A stretch of 64,000 bases of DNA, taken from contig VWZF01005530.1 in assembly GCA_013396755.1 (NCBI GenBank), forward strand, positions 348,803 through 412,802, given 5' to 3'. The notes beneath the pieces were generated by a model. That model searched no databases. It was not told where the DNA came from and saw nothing but the letters and a program-made list of their open reading frames with translations. The position numbers and the translations under genes are program-made. Shown one piece after another: positions 1 through 8,257 of the stretch. This stretch comes from Sclerurus mexicanus (taxonomy: Eukaryota > Chordata > Aves > Passeriformes > Furnariidae). Numbering within the stretch: the first letter of the stretch is position 1; every line of letters starts with the position of its first letter.

Positions 1-1983
1 AGTACAGGGAGCTGAGGGTCTGCATGATACTATATATAGATCCAGCCACTGAACCATGGAGAAGAGTGTCAGCCTCTTCCATCCAGCTCAGAGGGTGCTA
101 CAGGAGTGCCAGTTGGAGGAAGTAGGGGTAGCTACCAGAAGTAGCAGGGCAGACAGGGACATAAAGCTTCCCACTGTATACGCAGTGGTGATGCAGTGGC
201 AGACTTCCTAAAATCTTCACAAATACCCAGAAACCAAGAGTGTTAAGGAGTGGCCTTTACAAAGGGCACAGCCTTGATTATAAGTCTGGGCAAGACAAAG
301 ATTTATTCATGTTGCTTTATGACTGTCATGACACCCACGTACTCTTCCCTGAATTTCAGAAGGACCACAGGTCTCCTCACAATCTTATTTTTCAATTTGT
401 TCTATCATCTTTATGTGACGTGGGCACTTCTGCATTGATGCATCTAGCAGCCTGCGGTAGAGAATGGTAGTGTTTGGTTTTCTCCGTGTGTTAGCATATT
501 GCTGAAAAACTTGCCAGCAGAGCCTGGTGCTCCTCCTTTCTCAGGGTTGGTCGCTGTGCTTGGCCCAGACACCATCCCACCCTCGCTGTAAGCACATCAC
601 ACATGCCCTCCCCAGCCAGCTGCCTGCATACATGGAGAGTTAATCTTCACAGTTTATAGCTGACCTGCTATCTTCCCCTTAAAAACAGGAATATGAAGCC
701 ACTGGAAACTCAGCTATATTTCTAGAACAAGAGGGAAGCTCTTCTAGTGTGTCAAACATCTATGAAGAGCCTCTCTTCCTCGCTGTCAAATCTGTGACAG
801 CTCAAGGAACTTCCCTTTAAGATCACCTACCCTCCATTGAAATTCAGACAGTTGGACTAAGGTAGGGGATTCATCTGAATCTTTTCTTTTTTCTGTCAAA
901 TGCAACTCAACAGACAATTCTCAACAGTGATTTCTTTCAAAACCTGCTGTATGCCATTCAGCCCCATGAAGGAGGTTCACTGCCTTGTTGCCATGGTACC
1001 CTTTCTCTAAAGAGGAAGAAAAATGGTTAATTATGCAATTTAAGAAACTACAGAGGAATTACAGAAATAATAGAAAGGAAGAATTTGGGTTTACAATAGA
1101 ACTGCTCCAAAATACACCCTGTTTACAGGTGAAATACTTGCCCAGTGCATGCTGTATGGGCCCAGGGCTTCTCTGGCAGCAGCGTTTTCAAGGAGGTGCC
1201 CTTTGATAGGCAGTGGGCCTCTGCCATCCAGGAAATCAATCCTGTAGTCAGTTACTGCTGTTACCTTCCCTGGTTAATGCTCCAGACACATTTCCTTGGC
1301 AGAAATTCCAGGTGGAGCTGGGACAGCAATAATACATCACAGACTGATGACAAGCTCCTGCTGCTTGTGGATATACAGAGGTACAGTTCAAGATTTAAGT
1401 GTTTTAAATCTCCTTGGCAGCATTTCATTGTTCCTCAGGCCTACTAACCCTTGCTTGCTTTCCCCAGGACCCCAGAAACTCCAGTTTGTGGTGCACAAGG
1501 TAGGGCCAAAGAGACTGTAAGCATCAAACCTGGCAAGATCCCAGCTGCTTTAGAAGGAATGGTGCTTTGTTTTGCCAAGAGCAGTGGCAGGCCAGTACAG
1601 CTTGGGCAAAACAGAGCACTGCAACAAATCTTTGCCAGTACTTGATCCAGACCAGTGCTTTGTGAACAGGAAGAGTTGCATCTTGCATGGCATGCTGAGC
1701 TCTGTGAGCCAGAGGGAAGGAAAGAGTTACCCCATGCCTTGTTTCCCAATGTGTGCAGTGAGAGGAAGAGGGAAAGAAAATGATGTGACCCCACGTGTTT
1801 GTTTACTATGGATGACTAAAAGGAAATCGAGACCTCAGGCTCCCCTTCTAACAAGGGCACTAATGGCATGAGGGCTAGACAAGAGCCACATACAGTGCTA
1901 AGAGGAAGATAGCAATGAAGAGGTCATAATAATTCAAAATACTCCTGGGAACACAGCAGGAATGTCTGTCAAAATATCAACAT
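1..1983. other. Left flank, downstream of MRPS11; no gene recognised
   Basis: About 2 kb beyond the MRPS11 3' end. No open frame here resembles a protein I know and no canonical plus-strand AATAAA is present. In human the next gene is DET1, convergent with MRPS11, so part of this stretch could be DET1 3' untranslated sequence. I looked for the DET1 C-terminus and did not find it, so the idea rests on synteny alone. Confidence 0.4.
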
Positions 1984-1989
1984 TTTAAT
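1984..1989 (-). promoter_or_regulatory. Possible MRPS11 polyadenylation signal (ATTAAA)
   Basis: The minus strand reads ATTAAA, the commonest variant poly(A) hexamer, about 230 bases after the MRPS11 stop codon. I saw no canonical AATAAA on this strand between 1900 and the stop. This is placement by motif only. Confidence 0.35.
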
Positions 1990-2215
1990 CAACAAACTTT
2001 ATAGATGAGAGGCTTTCCACTAAGGGAGCACACGTATTCCTGCTTTCACAACCGGCTTCTACCACCTGGGCTCTTAAGGCCCAGGATGGTCTCTGCTCTT
2101 GAGGCTTCCCTCAACAATTATTTCCAGGGAGGATGGCTTTCCAAAGTCTGTCATTCAACACAGTCCTTGTTGCATGAACTGATGTTGACAGCTGTGTGTC
2201 TCTTCCAGTGGCCCC

Positions 2216-2323
2216 TCACATTCTCCTGGCTTTCCGTGGGCGGCAGCCATTGTGGGGAACTGGGGTGTTGTCGGTGATGGAGATGACTTCCAAACCTCCC
2301 ATTGTCAAACCCCTGATGGCAGC
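2216..2323 (-). CDS. MRPS11: MRPS11 last exon, C-terminal tail and stop
   Basis: 108 nt: 35 codons and TGA. Acceptor is GTTGTTGCAG. It encodes AAIRGLTMGGLEVISITDNT then PVPHNGCRPRKARRM. The NGCRPRKARRM end is the conserved rRNA-binding tail. Residue count from the previous exon to the stop equals human. Confidence 0.96.
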   Translation of the reverse strand, partial: AAIRGLTMGGLEVISITDNTPVPHNGCRPRKARRM

Positions 2324-5300
2324 CTGCAACAACACAGCAGATGACACAGTTACCAACACACTGAACAGCAGAGAAGGTAAAAAGCTCAGGGCAAAGCAGT
2401 TTGGTCCCCCAACCAAAAATCAACTTGTTCCAATGGTTCTCACTTTGTAATTATTTTAAAAATAAGTAACTTGTAACAGAAAACCCAGTTTAAACCTATT
2501 TGCTTCAGTCCTTTCTACAGCATTCCCATCAATTTTTCTACTTTATCTGGAAGAAGCCCCAAATATAGGTTTTCTTCTACCTCCAATGTCCTGTAACTCT
2601 AAAATTCGAATGATTCTAAAAATTCCTTACAAGGAACTTGAATGATGAATCCTTTACATCACCTTCAGTAATATTAAGACCAGCTTGAATTTAGAAAACA
2701 TGCAAGATGCTTGAGAAGATAAAATACGACAAAGAAACTCTGAGACCTACTTTGCGTCCCGGTCCCAGTCCTTTCACCATGACTCGTACGTGCAATACAC
2801 CCTTCCCACGTGCTTTCTGTGAAAAGAACAACTGGTTAATGTTCTCTTTGAAAGAGCTATTGCTGATCTGGATCCCCTGGAGTATTTCATTCTCTTTTGA
2901 ACCATTATCATAATAGTATTTAAGTAAAAATAAAGAACAGGCAGTAATAGATACAGAAGACATATATGGGGATTATTGCACAGCCACTATGAGCAAAGGA
3001 AGCTTGGATATAGCCATGTCAGGTTCAAGAGAACTTCTGTGCTAGACTGTCAACTCTGCAGACGAGGCTCTAAGATCAAACTATCTGTGACCTGAAGCCA
3101 GGGCAGAAAAGGACAGATCCATGGATATGTGACTGAAGTGGCAAGGGACTAACAAGGACTATCTTCAAAGCTGTTTTCCCTTCTCTAATGTGGCAAGTTC
3201 TCCCCTGTAACCAGCAGATTCTTTCTGGCGGGTAAATGAGAAGTGCAGGCAAGCTTTAGATTTGCTGTGCAGGAGTCCACACCTCCAGTGAAATTCTAGG
3301 AGCTTGCAAATTGGAAATGAAGTACTGTACAGCACAGCCCTGCTGCCACCATGTGGAGGGAGCTCCTCTGGCGCTGTCTTGCTGTGTTCTGGTGCAATTA
3401 ACTTACTTACAACCTCAACAGTGACAGAACAGATTTGTCCAAGCACAGCTACACAGCTATTAGGAGGCTCCAACAAGCACAGATTAATAGTGAAGATGTT
3501 CTTATGTTCCTCCAAGTCAACCACAATAAGCTGTTGGCCAGCAATGGCACCAAACACTTGACATGAAAGGCTGGAGTGAATTCTACCTAATTTAGGATGA
3601 GGATTTTCAGTTTAACCTAGCCTCATTCTGCTGTACTGAGGACTGTGACAGAGCCAGCCTCATCTCCTCCACCTAGACACCCATGTGCTTTTTAGACAGT
3701 TACAATAAACCATATGTAGCTGTAAACTACACGTGCAAGAATATCACCTTCTCTGTAACTGCTGGCAGCAGTCAGTTCTCCTGTGGTAGAGACCAAATAT
3801 AAAACATTCAGCCGGTAACTACAGCTGCTTCTCAGACCCCTGCAGTGCAAAAATTGAACTGCTTCCGATTCAGGGGATATATTCCCAAAATGACCAAGAG
3901 ATGTTCACTTACAAAAAAAGGAGCTATGCAGACTGGTGCACAGACTCCAAGTTACATTTTCAATCATAACCTGCACAGCTCAACTCACGCTCAGGGCATT
4001 TCTAACAGCTGTTTCAAACAGGCTTTGTCTGTGTGCAGATGGAGCTTGGGATGCTGCTGTGAGCCAGGCGTACGCCCAGGTATGGGGGAATGCAGTCAGT
4101 GCTCCCCTCTGGGAGATGGGAATCATTGGTGTGGACTCACCACTGCTGCTGCCATGGCCGCAGTCTGTGCTGCAATAGCAGTTCCCTTCTTGGCATTCTG
4201 GAAGCCTTCTGTGCCACAGGACGTACGGGCAAATGGCTGGTTGTCAAAGCTGACCACTTGGATGTGGGTGCTGCGGAGAGAGGGGCAAAGGGAAGAGGCA
4301 AGGCAGAACAAGGCTTCATTCTCACTTCTCGCTCACCTTAGTGTCACGGCTCGCTGCAGAGCTCCAATCCCCCTTCTCCACACCACCCTAGCTCAGCACT
4401 CCCCTTCAAGGCATCCCACTTACACCTGCTGCAGAGCCCTCCCAGCAGTGACCTTCTGGTCATCCTACAGACCCTGAGCAAGGTGGCAGAACCTTTCTGG
4501 ATAAGGTGTACTTTATCCAGGTACATCTCAGATTCCATTCAGCCCCTTCAGATCCACCTCTCATTGCATTTTACCTCTTCTGTCTATTAAAAAAATGCAC
4601 AAAACATTTCTAGAACTTTAAGAAACAGTAAAGTATCACAGTAAGGATCACTGATGAAATAGAACCACCTCTCATGGAGAATATGGCAGTTTTTTCAACA
4701 ACTATACCGCAATAGTGCTAGAATGAAGGCTGGAATAACCTGCTGCTAAAGCTGTCAGCATCAGATTATTCATATCAGAATTTAGTCAGAATGTATAAAA
4801 ACAATCTTATTGCTTTACAGACATTCTAAGGACAGTTATGCCTCCTGAACAGCACTGAGGTATGAATCAGTGTCATCTTCCCAGTCACGAACACCACTTT
4901 TTTTCTTTGAGCCTTTAGATCAAAATGATGACAGGCCAAATCCCGGGTATGTTCTGAGCTTTTATTTTGCAGGAGAGCAGGAACGGAGAAGCTCATTTGC
5001 TTACTTGTTGTAGGTCGCTTTGATGTGCGCTATCGGGATCTCTTCATAAACCTTTCCATCCCATCTCATGGAGCTCCTCTGCAAGATTAAGGGGCTGAGG
5101 AGCAAAACAAGAGTTACCAGGCCTCACTCTTTAAATATGAAAAAGTTTTATTCCACACTGGGAAATAAAGAAAGAAGGGATCAAGCCTCCGAAAGGCACA
5201 AGCTGCGTTTCTGATTGAGTCAAGTCGCTCCCTCCCCTCCCTCTGGTGAAAACCCACCGAAGGCGATAAAACCTCGCAGCAAGACGCAGATGGCAGCGCC

Positions 5301-5429
5301 CTCCCGGCGCGGCCTGGCCCCGGCTCTCACCTCTGCTCGGCCGCGCTCTGCCCCTCCGTCTCCTTGGCGATGTCCTGCGGCCTGGGCGCGCCGGTGCGGA
5401 GCCCTCGGCACAGCGCGGCGGCGCGGGCC
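2216..5429 (-). CDS. MRPS11: MRPS11, mitochondrial small-subunit ribosomal protein uS11m (five exons, 5' end missing)
   Basis: Encodes uS11m, which binds 12S rRNA on the platform of the mitochondrial small subunit. Coding exons in transcript order: 5331-5429, 5005-5094, 4141-4270, 2751-2816, 2216-2323. All have AG/GT boundaries and compatible phases, giving 163 residues; human is 194. The uS11 core is unmistakable: EEIPIAHIKATYNNTHIQVV, SCGTEGFQNAKKGTAIAAQT, VMVKGLGPGR, MGGLEVISITDNTPVPHNGC, ending RPRKARRM. The glycine-rich loop and the basic C-terminal tail that contacts rRNA are intact. The first mapped exon has no in-frame ATG and follows a good acceptor, so a presequence-coding exon of roughly 20-30 codons is missing. 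The linker before RSSMRW is about 8 residues shorter than I recall for human. It is divergent to MRPL46, as in human. Confidence 0.95.
2324..2750 (-). other. MRPS11 last intron
   Basis: 427 bases between the GTAGGT donor and the GTTGTTGCAG acceptor. AT-rich, with no repeat or RNA gene recognised. Confidence 0.85.
2751..2816 (-). CDS. MRPS11: MRPS11 exon: KGLGPGR loop
   Basis: 66 nt, phase 0 to 0, 22 codons: KARGKGVLHVRVMVKGLGPG then RK. Acceptor is TTTTCACAG and donor AAA|GTAGGT. This loop is a signature of uS11 proteins. Confidence 0.95.
2817..4140 (-). other. MRPS11 large intron with an unexplained open frame
   Basis: 1.3 kb. It contains an open frame on the minus strand (3165-3557, 130 codons) that reads like protein in its first 50 codons (GQQLIVVDLEEHKNIFTINL) and runs into a strong donor-like GTAAGTAAG. 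I do not recognise it, and the opposite strand is also open, so chance is likely. Confidence 0.7.
4141..4270 (-). CDS. MRPS11: MRPS11 exon: uS11 core
   Basis: 130 nt. The first base completes the split codon AA|C (Asn), then THIQVVSFDNQPFARTSCGT and EGFQNAKKGTAIAAQTAAMA follow. Acceptor is CTCTCCGCAG and donor GTG|GTGAGT. It aligns with the human exon without gaps. Confidence 0.95.
4271..5004 (-). other. MRPS11 intron
   Basis: 734 bases between donor AA|GTAAGC and acceptor CTCTCCGCAG. The middle (4570-4830) is AT-rich. No snoRNA with convincing C/D or H/ACA boxes was found on the host strand. Confidence 0.8.
5005..5094 (-). CDS. MRPS11: MRPS11 exon: start of the uS11 domain
   Basis: 90 nt (1+87+2), encoding PLILQRSSMRWDGKVYEEIP then IAHIKATYN. 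Donor is AA|GTAAGC. Two acceptors lie 16 nt apart, GCTCCTCAG ending at 5095 and ATCTTGCAG ending at 5079. Only the upstream one keeps frame with the preceding exon (phase 2), so I chose it. Use of the other would shift the frame. Confidence 0.88.
5331..5429 (-). CDS. MRPS11: MRPS11 exon: N-terminal linker
   Basis: Acceptor CTCTCCCCGCAG precedes the exon and donor AG|GTGAGA ends it. It is 99 nt (1+96+2) and reads LCRGLRTGAPRPQDIAKETE then GQSAAEQ. The TGA..QD core matches the human segment after the presequence; the rest is poorly conserved, as expected for a region near the import signal. The antisense strand also has a long arginine-rich open frame, a GC-content effect. Confidence 0.75.
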
Positions 5430-5508
5430 CTGCGGGGAGAGCGGCCCGTGAGGCCCCGGCTGGGGGAACGCCCAAAGGCCACCCCGCAGCGGTGTCCCCT
5501 CCGCCGTG

Positions 5509-5509
5509 N
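5509..5509. other. Ambiguous base N, probable collapsed assembly gap
   Basis: A single N in the GC-rich promoter. To its right the MRPL46 frame is coherent back to codon 5512; to its left that frame meets TGA at 5449 with no ATG. The first exon of MRPS11 also cannot be found nearby. Both problems are solved if the N stands for lost GC-rich sequence. Confidence 0.55.
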
Positions 5510-5511
5510 GC

Positions 5512-5583
5512 TTGCTGAGGCTGCCCCGAATCACGCAGCCCCTGGAGAAGGAGGAGGAGGAGATGGCGGCGCTCATGGGGCAG
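5512..5583 (+). CDS. MRPL46: MRPL46 exon 1 (3' part only)
   Basis: Encodes LLRLPRITQPLEKEEEEMAA then LMGQ, ending CAG|GTAGAG in phase 0. The KEEEEMAALMGQ end matches the human exon end (EEMASLLQQ). The 5' limit is set by the N at 5509. A different frame to the left (ATG 5364) is open, arginine-rich and long enough to be a presequence if the N hid an indel, but it is antisense to an MRPS11 exon, so I do not favour it. Confidence 0.75.
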
Positions 5584-7722
5584 GTAGAGGGGGAGGGAGC
5601 TGGGGTGGCGGTGGGAAAATGGCGCCCTGAGGCCTGGGGGTAGAGGAGCGTCAGGGGCTGTTGGCCTTGCACGCACAGCCCGGTGTTGCTTCCCGAGTGC
5701 TCTGTGTGCGATTTGCGCCACATCTTGTCGGTGTTGGTGGTGTTCCCATAGCCTTCCTCGGTGCTGTTGGTGTCCTTGTTGGATGCGCCTGCTGCAAGCA
5801 GGGAAGCCCTGCTCCGCCTCAGGGAAATTCCCATTTTCTTGTGTTCGCTGAGGTGGAAATAATTCTTCTTGCTAACAGCCATGACGCTGGGGGCTCAGGA
5901 ACTCTTTATGTTGCCCTTCTAGATAGAGCTGGAAAAAAGCCACTATTCAGATCATGAAATCCGTAAGATGGAGGAGGAGGAGCGGCTCAAGAGGAGGAAG
6001 GAAAGCTTGCATGATGATGATGATGATGAAGCACCCGGCAAGACGGTCATCATGGCTCAAGACCTGGAGGAAAAGTGGGAACAGAAGTTTCTGCGGTTCA
6101 AACCTGCTCCACGGATAACAGGTACAGGCTGAAGTTTGTGGTGTGCGAGAATAGCCAAATTGTTTGCCAAACAGAGTGCAATTCAGTAGAAAGAAGGCAT
6201 TCTTGAGTCTTTTTTGCTTTAAAGAGAGTCTTAACTCTTTGGCAGCACCATTACCACATGAGCAATTAACTGTTTGACAGGGAGATTGGGGTTCCCACAC
6301 CACAAAAACGTGCATGTTCAAGCTTACCGGAGTAAAATGTTTCCAGACTGGAGAAATGTTTGGTCACTTGGTTCCCAAGCTCTGCGTAGTGCTCTTGCTG
6401 ATTTTTGTCAAGGTAGGGATCCAGACTGCTTGCTGTAAATTCCTTCTGGAAATGAAACAGCAGTGGGTTCCAGCTAATCCTTCATTGACTTCTAGGGCAA
6501 CGGAGAGCATTCCTGTCTTGATTTTTGTCTTGTTCTATGTATCTGTGTTTGCGTATTGTTGCTGAAAGAGTGTGAGATGCCAAAGGTTGGTGAATCAATG
6601 GGATCAAAGCGGTGCTGCCGGGAGACTCTTTCCAGCATGTGTTGGTTTTGGCAGATGCTGATAAAAACAACATTCGAACATCATTGAACAGGAAGCTGGA
6701 CAGTAACCTGATGCTTCTGGTGAAACAGACAATTGGTAACCAGGAGCTGTGGCTCCTGCCTCAAGTGGAATGGCAGCCTGGAGAGACATTGCGAAGCACA
6801 GCTGAGCGAGCCATGGCTACATTTTTGGGTGTGTAGTCTGCCATGTGGTTTTCTTCCTGTCCCCTATCTGAGGAATATTTGTCATCTGCTGTAGTGAAAT
6901 CACCTCCTACCTTCTGGGAAAAAGCATTTCATGGCAAAGGGATGGAGCTTAGTCAGGTGGACTTCCTGGGAAAAGCCATGATTCTGGGTAATTGGCTCTA
7001 TACTGTAGCATGTGTAGGGCTGGCAGACTGTGAGTTGGGATCTCTGGCTGCCACCAGCAGCAATGCGGGGTCTAGACCTTGTGATCTGATTCTGGAGCAT
7101 CACCAGACAACCCTGAATGTCTGGACTTGCTCCAGGTGTATGGCTTCTCTTTCCCTCTTGTTGCCTGTAATAGCTTTTGTGGCAGATGGGTGATGATGGC
7201 AAACCTACATTGCTTTTCACTGTAGGTTGGCAAAGCTTGGTACCCTCTCCCTCCCTCTTCCACTCTGAGAGGACTTGCTCTTCTCTAAACGAGCAGTTTC
7301 TTCAGGAGAAAAGGCTCACAGTTGCCAGTATTTCTGCCACAGAGGGAACAGTCAGTCTGAACCAGGTGCAAGGAGTGGCTTATGCTGCATTTTTGTTACA
7401 TAGGAGAGCAGTTACTGTTGCTCTGTGTTCTTACCTTTTTTTTTTTCTCTTGCATTTCTGGGGTCTTGCAGGAGATCACATTCAAGCCAAAATCCTGGGG
7501 AATGCACCATATGGGATTTACAAGTATAAATTCCCCAAGACCATCAGGACTGAGGATAATGTGGGAGCCAAAGTCTTCTTCTTCAAAGCCTTCCTCCAAA
7601 GCAGTGATTTTACCCAGACAAAGCCAAAGGCTGATTTCCTGTGGGTCACAAAGAATGAGCTGGGAGATTACCTGAAGCCAGAATACCTGAAAAAAGTGAA
7701 TCGATTCCTCCTGGACTTGTAA
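5512..7722 (+). CDS. MRPL46: MRPL46, mitochondrial large-subunit ribosomal protein mL46 (four exons, 5' end missing)
   Basis: Encodes mL46, a mitochondria-specific protein of the large subunit with a Nudix-like fold. Exons: 5512-5583 (partial), 5923-6121, 6655-6828, 7472-7722, all with AG/GT boundaries and matching phases. The 231 mapped residues fit the C-terminal part of the roughly 279-residue human protein as I recall it. Landmarks: KSHYSDHEIR, AQDLEEKWEQKFLRFKP, RTSLNRKLDSNLMLLVKQ, LLPQVEWQPGETLRSTAERA, KILGNAPYGIYKYKFPK, AKVFFFKAFL, WVTKNELGDYLKPEYLKKVN, ending RFLLDL. The segment equivalent to the Nudix box (PGETLRSTAERAMATFL) lacks the REUxEE acidic cluster, so no hydrolase activity is expected. 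About 48 N-terminal residues including the import presequence are missing. An internal ATG at 5563 (good +4 G) would give a protein without presequence and is an unlikely start. Confidence 0.96.
5561..5570 (+). promoter_or_regulatory. Candidate YY1 site
   Basis: AGATGGCGGC matches the YY1 core (AAnATGGCGGC). It overlaps the coding end of MRPL46 exon 1, so the match could also be coincidental with Met-Ala-Ala codons. A second, weaker match (AAAATGGCGCC) is at 5617-5627. Confidence 0.35.
5584..5922 (+). other. MRPL46 intron 1
   Basis: 339 bases from GTAGAG to CCCTTCTAG. The first 80 bases are GC-rich promoter DNA with a G-quadruplex motif; the rest is ordinary. Confidence 0.85.
5589..5615 (+). 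promoter_or_regulatory. G-quadruplex motif beside the MRPL46 first donor
   Basis: Four G runs (5, 3, 4 and 3) separated by loops of 1, 4 and 7 bases fit the canonical G3+N1-7 pattern. It begins 5 bases after the first splice donor, on the sense strand of MRPL46, inside the shared promoter. Confidence 0.55.
5923..6121 (+). CDS. MRPL46: MRPL46 exon 2
   Basis: 199 nt (66 codons plus 1). Acceptor is CCCTTCTAG and donor ACAG|GTACAG. It begins IELEKSHYSDHEIRKMEEEE, continues through an Asp run coded by five GAT repeats (6013-6027), and ends EKWEQKFLRFKPAPRIT. It is highly charged and probably helical, contacting rRNA and neighbouring proteins. Confidence 0.96.
6122..6654 (+). other. MRPL46 intron 2
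   Basis: 533 bases from ACAG|GTACAG to TTTTGGCAG. No repeat or embedded RNA recognised. Confidence 0.85.
6655..6828 (+). CDS. MRPL46: MRPL46 exon 3
   Basis: 174 nt (2+171+1). Acceptor is GGTTTTGGCAG and donor TTGG|GTGTGT. It encodes the first Nudix-like strands: NRKLDSNLMLLVKQ, then WLLPQVEWQPGETLRSTAER. The alignment with human is gap-free. Confidence 0.96.
6829..7471 (+). other. MRPL46 intron 3
   Basis: 643 bases. It ends in a T-rich polypyrimidine tract and TCTTGCAG. No other feature recognised. Confidence 0.85.
7472..7722 (+). CDS. MRPL46: MRPL46 exon 4 and stop
   Basis: 251 nt: 2 nt to complete Gly, 82 codons and TAA. Acceptor GGGTCTTGCAG follows a long T-rich tract (7437-7450). It encodes DHIQAKILGNAPYGIYKYKF, the AKVFFFKAF strand and the conserved tail WVTKNELGDYLKPEYLKKVN. 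Confidence 0.97.
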
Positions 7723-7892
7723 GCGATGGGTTGTGCTCCAGCAGATGGGCACAATGGGTACGTGGCTCCAGGGAGGAGGACGGCTGCTGCTTTGCGTGGT
7801 CTGTGTGTATGAGATGTTAACTTGGGCTCTGGAGGATAATTTGCCTTTGCCTTATTTCCCAGTTCTCTTCACTGGCCCTGTACTGAAAAAAT

Positions 7893-7898
7893 ATTAAA
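7893..7898 (+). promoter_or_regulatory. Possible proximal MRPL46 poly(A) signal (ATTAAA)
   Basis: ATTAAA variant hexamer 170 bases after the stop, within an A-rich stretch. Confidence 0.4.
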
Positions 7899-8251
7899 AC
7901 GTATACTCGGAAGTGAAGCTCTCCTGAGGAATTTCTTTGCTCATGTTGAATTCTCCTCCTCCACCTCTTCTGGAAATGCATGTTATGATCTTTCCCTCTC
8001 CCAAGAGTGTGATTCCCTGGGGTTGTGGTACCTGGGAGGCTTGCTTTCCCCCCGCCCCCGTCTCCTGTCACAGGCTCAAGCTCAAATGTTTCTCCTTTCA
8101 ATGGCTAATGCTTGTCTCTGGTACCTGTTCTCTTATAAGAGCAGCACTGGAGGTTTTTCTGTGTGTCCAGCTGGGAACAGATCCTCCTGGACACCAGCCA
8201 GGGCAAGGTAGGTTTCTGGGGAGAATGAACGTTGGGATAGTCACAGTTTAT

Positions 8252-8257
8252 AATAAA
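8252..8257 (+). promoter_or_regulatory. Possible distal MRPL46 poly(A) signal (AATAAA)
   Basis: Canonical AATAAA 530 bases after the stop. Confidence 0.4.

Larger units (their letters stand above)
5281..5660. promoter_or_regulatory. Shared CpG-rich bidirectional promoter of MRPS11 and MRPL46
   Basis: The only strong CpG-dense block near the two genes, lying where their 5' ends meet head to head. It overlaps the first mapped MRPS11 exon and first MRPL46 exon. It contains ATGGCGGC and AAAATGGCGCC, which resemble YY1 sites common in promoters of ribosomal and mitochondrial genes. No TATA box is seen. Divergent MRPS11/MRPL46 arrangement is also known from human. Transcription starts cannot be placed because sequence seems to be missing at 5509. 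Confidence 0.7.
7723..8257 (+). other. MRPL46 3' untranslated region (estimated)
   Basis: From the stop codon to the second of two possible poly(A) signals. The earlier signal would give a 3' UTR of about 190 bases, the later about 550. No other feature is seen. Confidence 0.5.

Noticed and set aside
1..1983. DET1 coding sequence expected by synteny
   Set aside because: No reading frame matches DET1; only an unprovable 3' UTR is possible.
3845..4477. 210-codon plus-strand open frame
   Set aside because: It is antisense to a firmly supported MRPS11 exon (4141-4270) and shows no known domain.
4640..4760. Possible C/D snoRNA (ATGATGA-like box) in an MRPS11 intron
   Set aside because: The box-like motif is on the strand opposite to the host transcript and no matching D box or terminal stem was found.
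5364..5630. 88-codon plus-strand frame (ATG 5364), arginine-rich, as MRPL46 N-terminus
   Set aside because: It is in another frame from MRPL46 exon 1 and antisense to an MRPS11 exon. It would need an indel at the N, and its sequence does not resemble the human presequence I recall.
5220..5882. 220-codon minus-strand open frame over the promoter, with an ATG at 5576 giving MSAAISSSSFSRGCVIRG, which looks like an import presequence
   Set aside because: It is antisense to the conserved end of MRPL46 exon 1, and no donor joins it in the right phase to the next MRPS11 exon. GC-rich DNA opens frames on both strands. It would become interesting again if the N at 5509 hides an indel.
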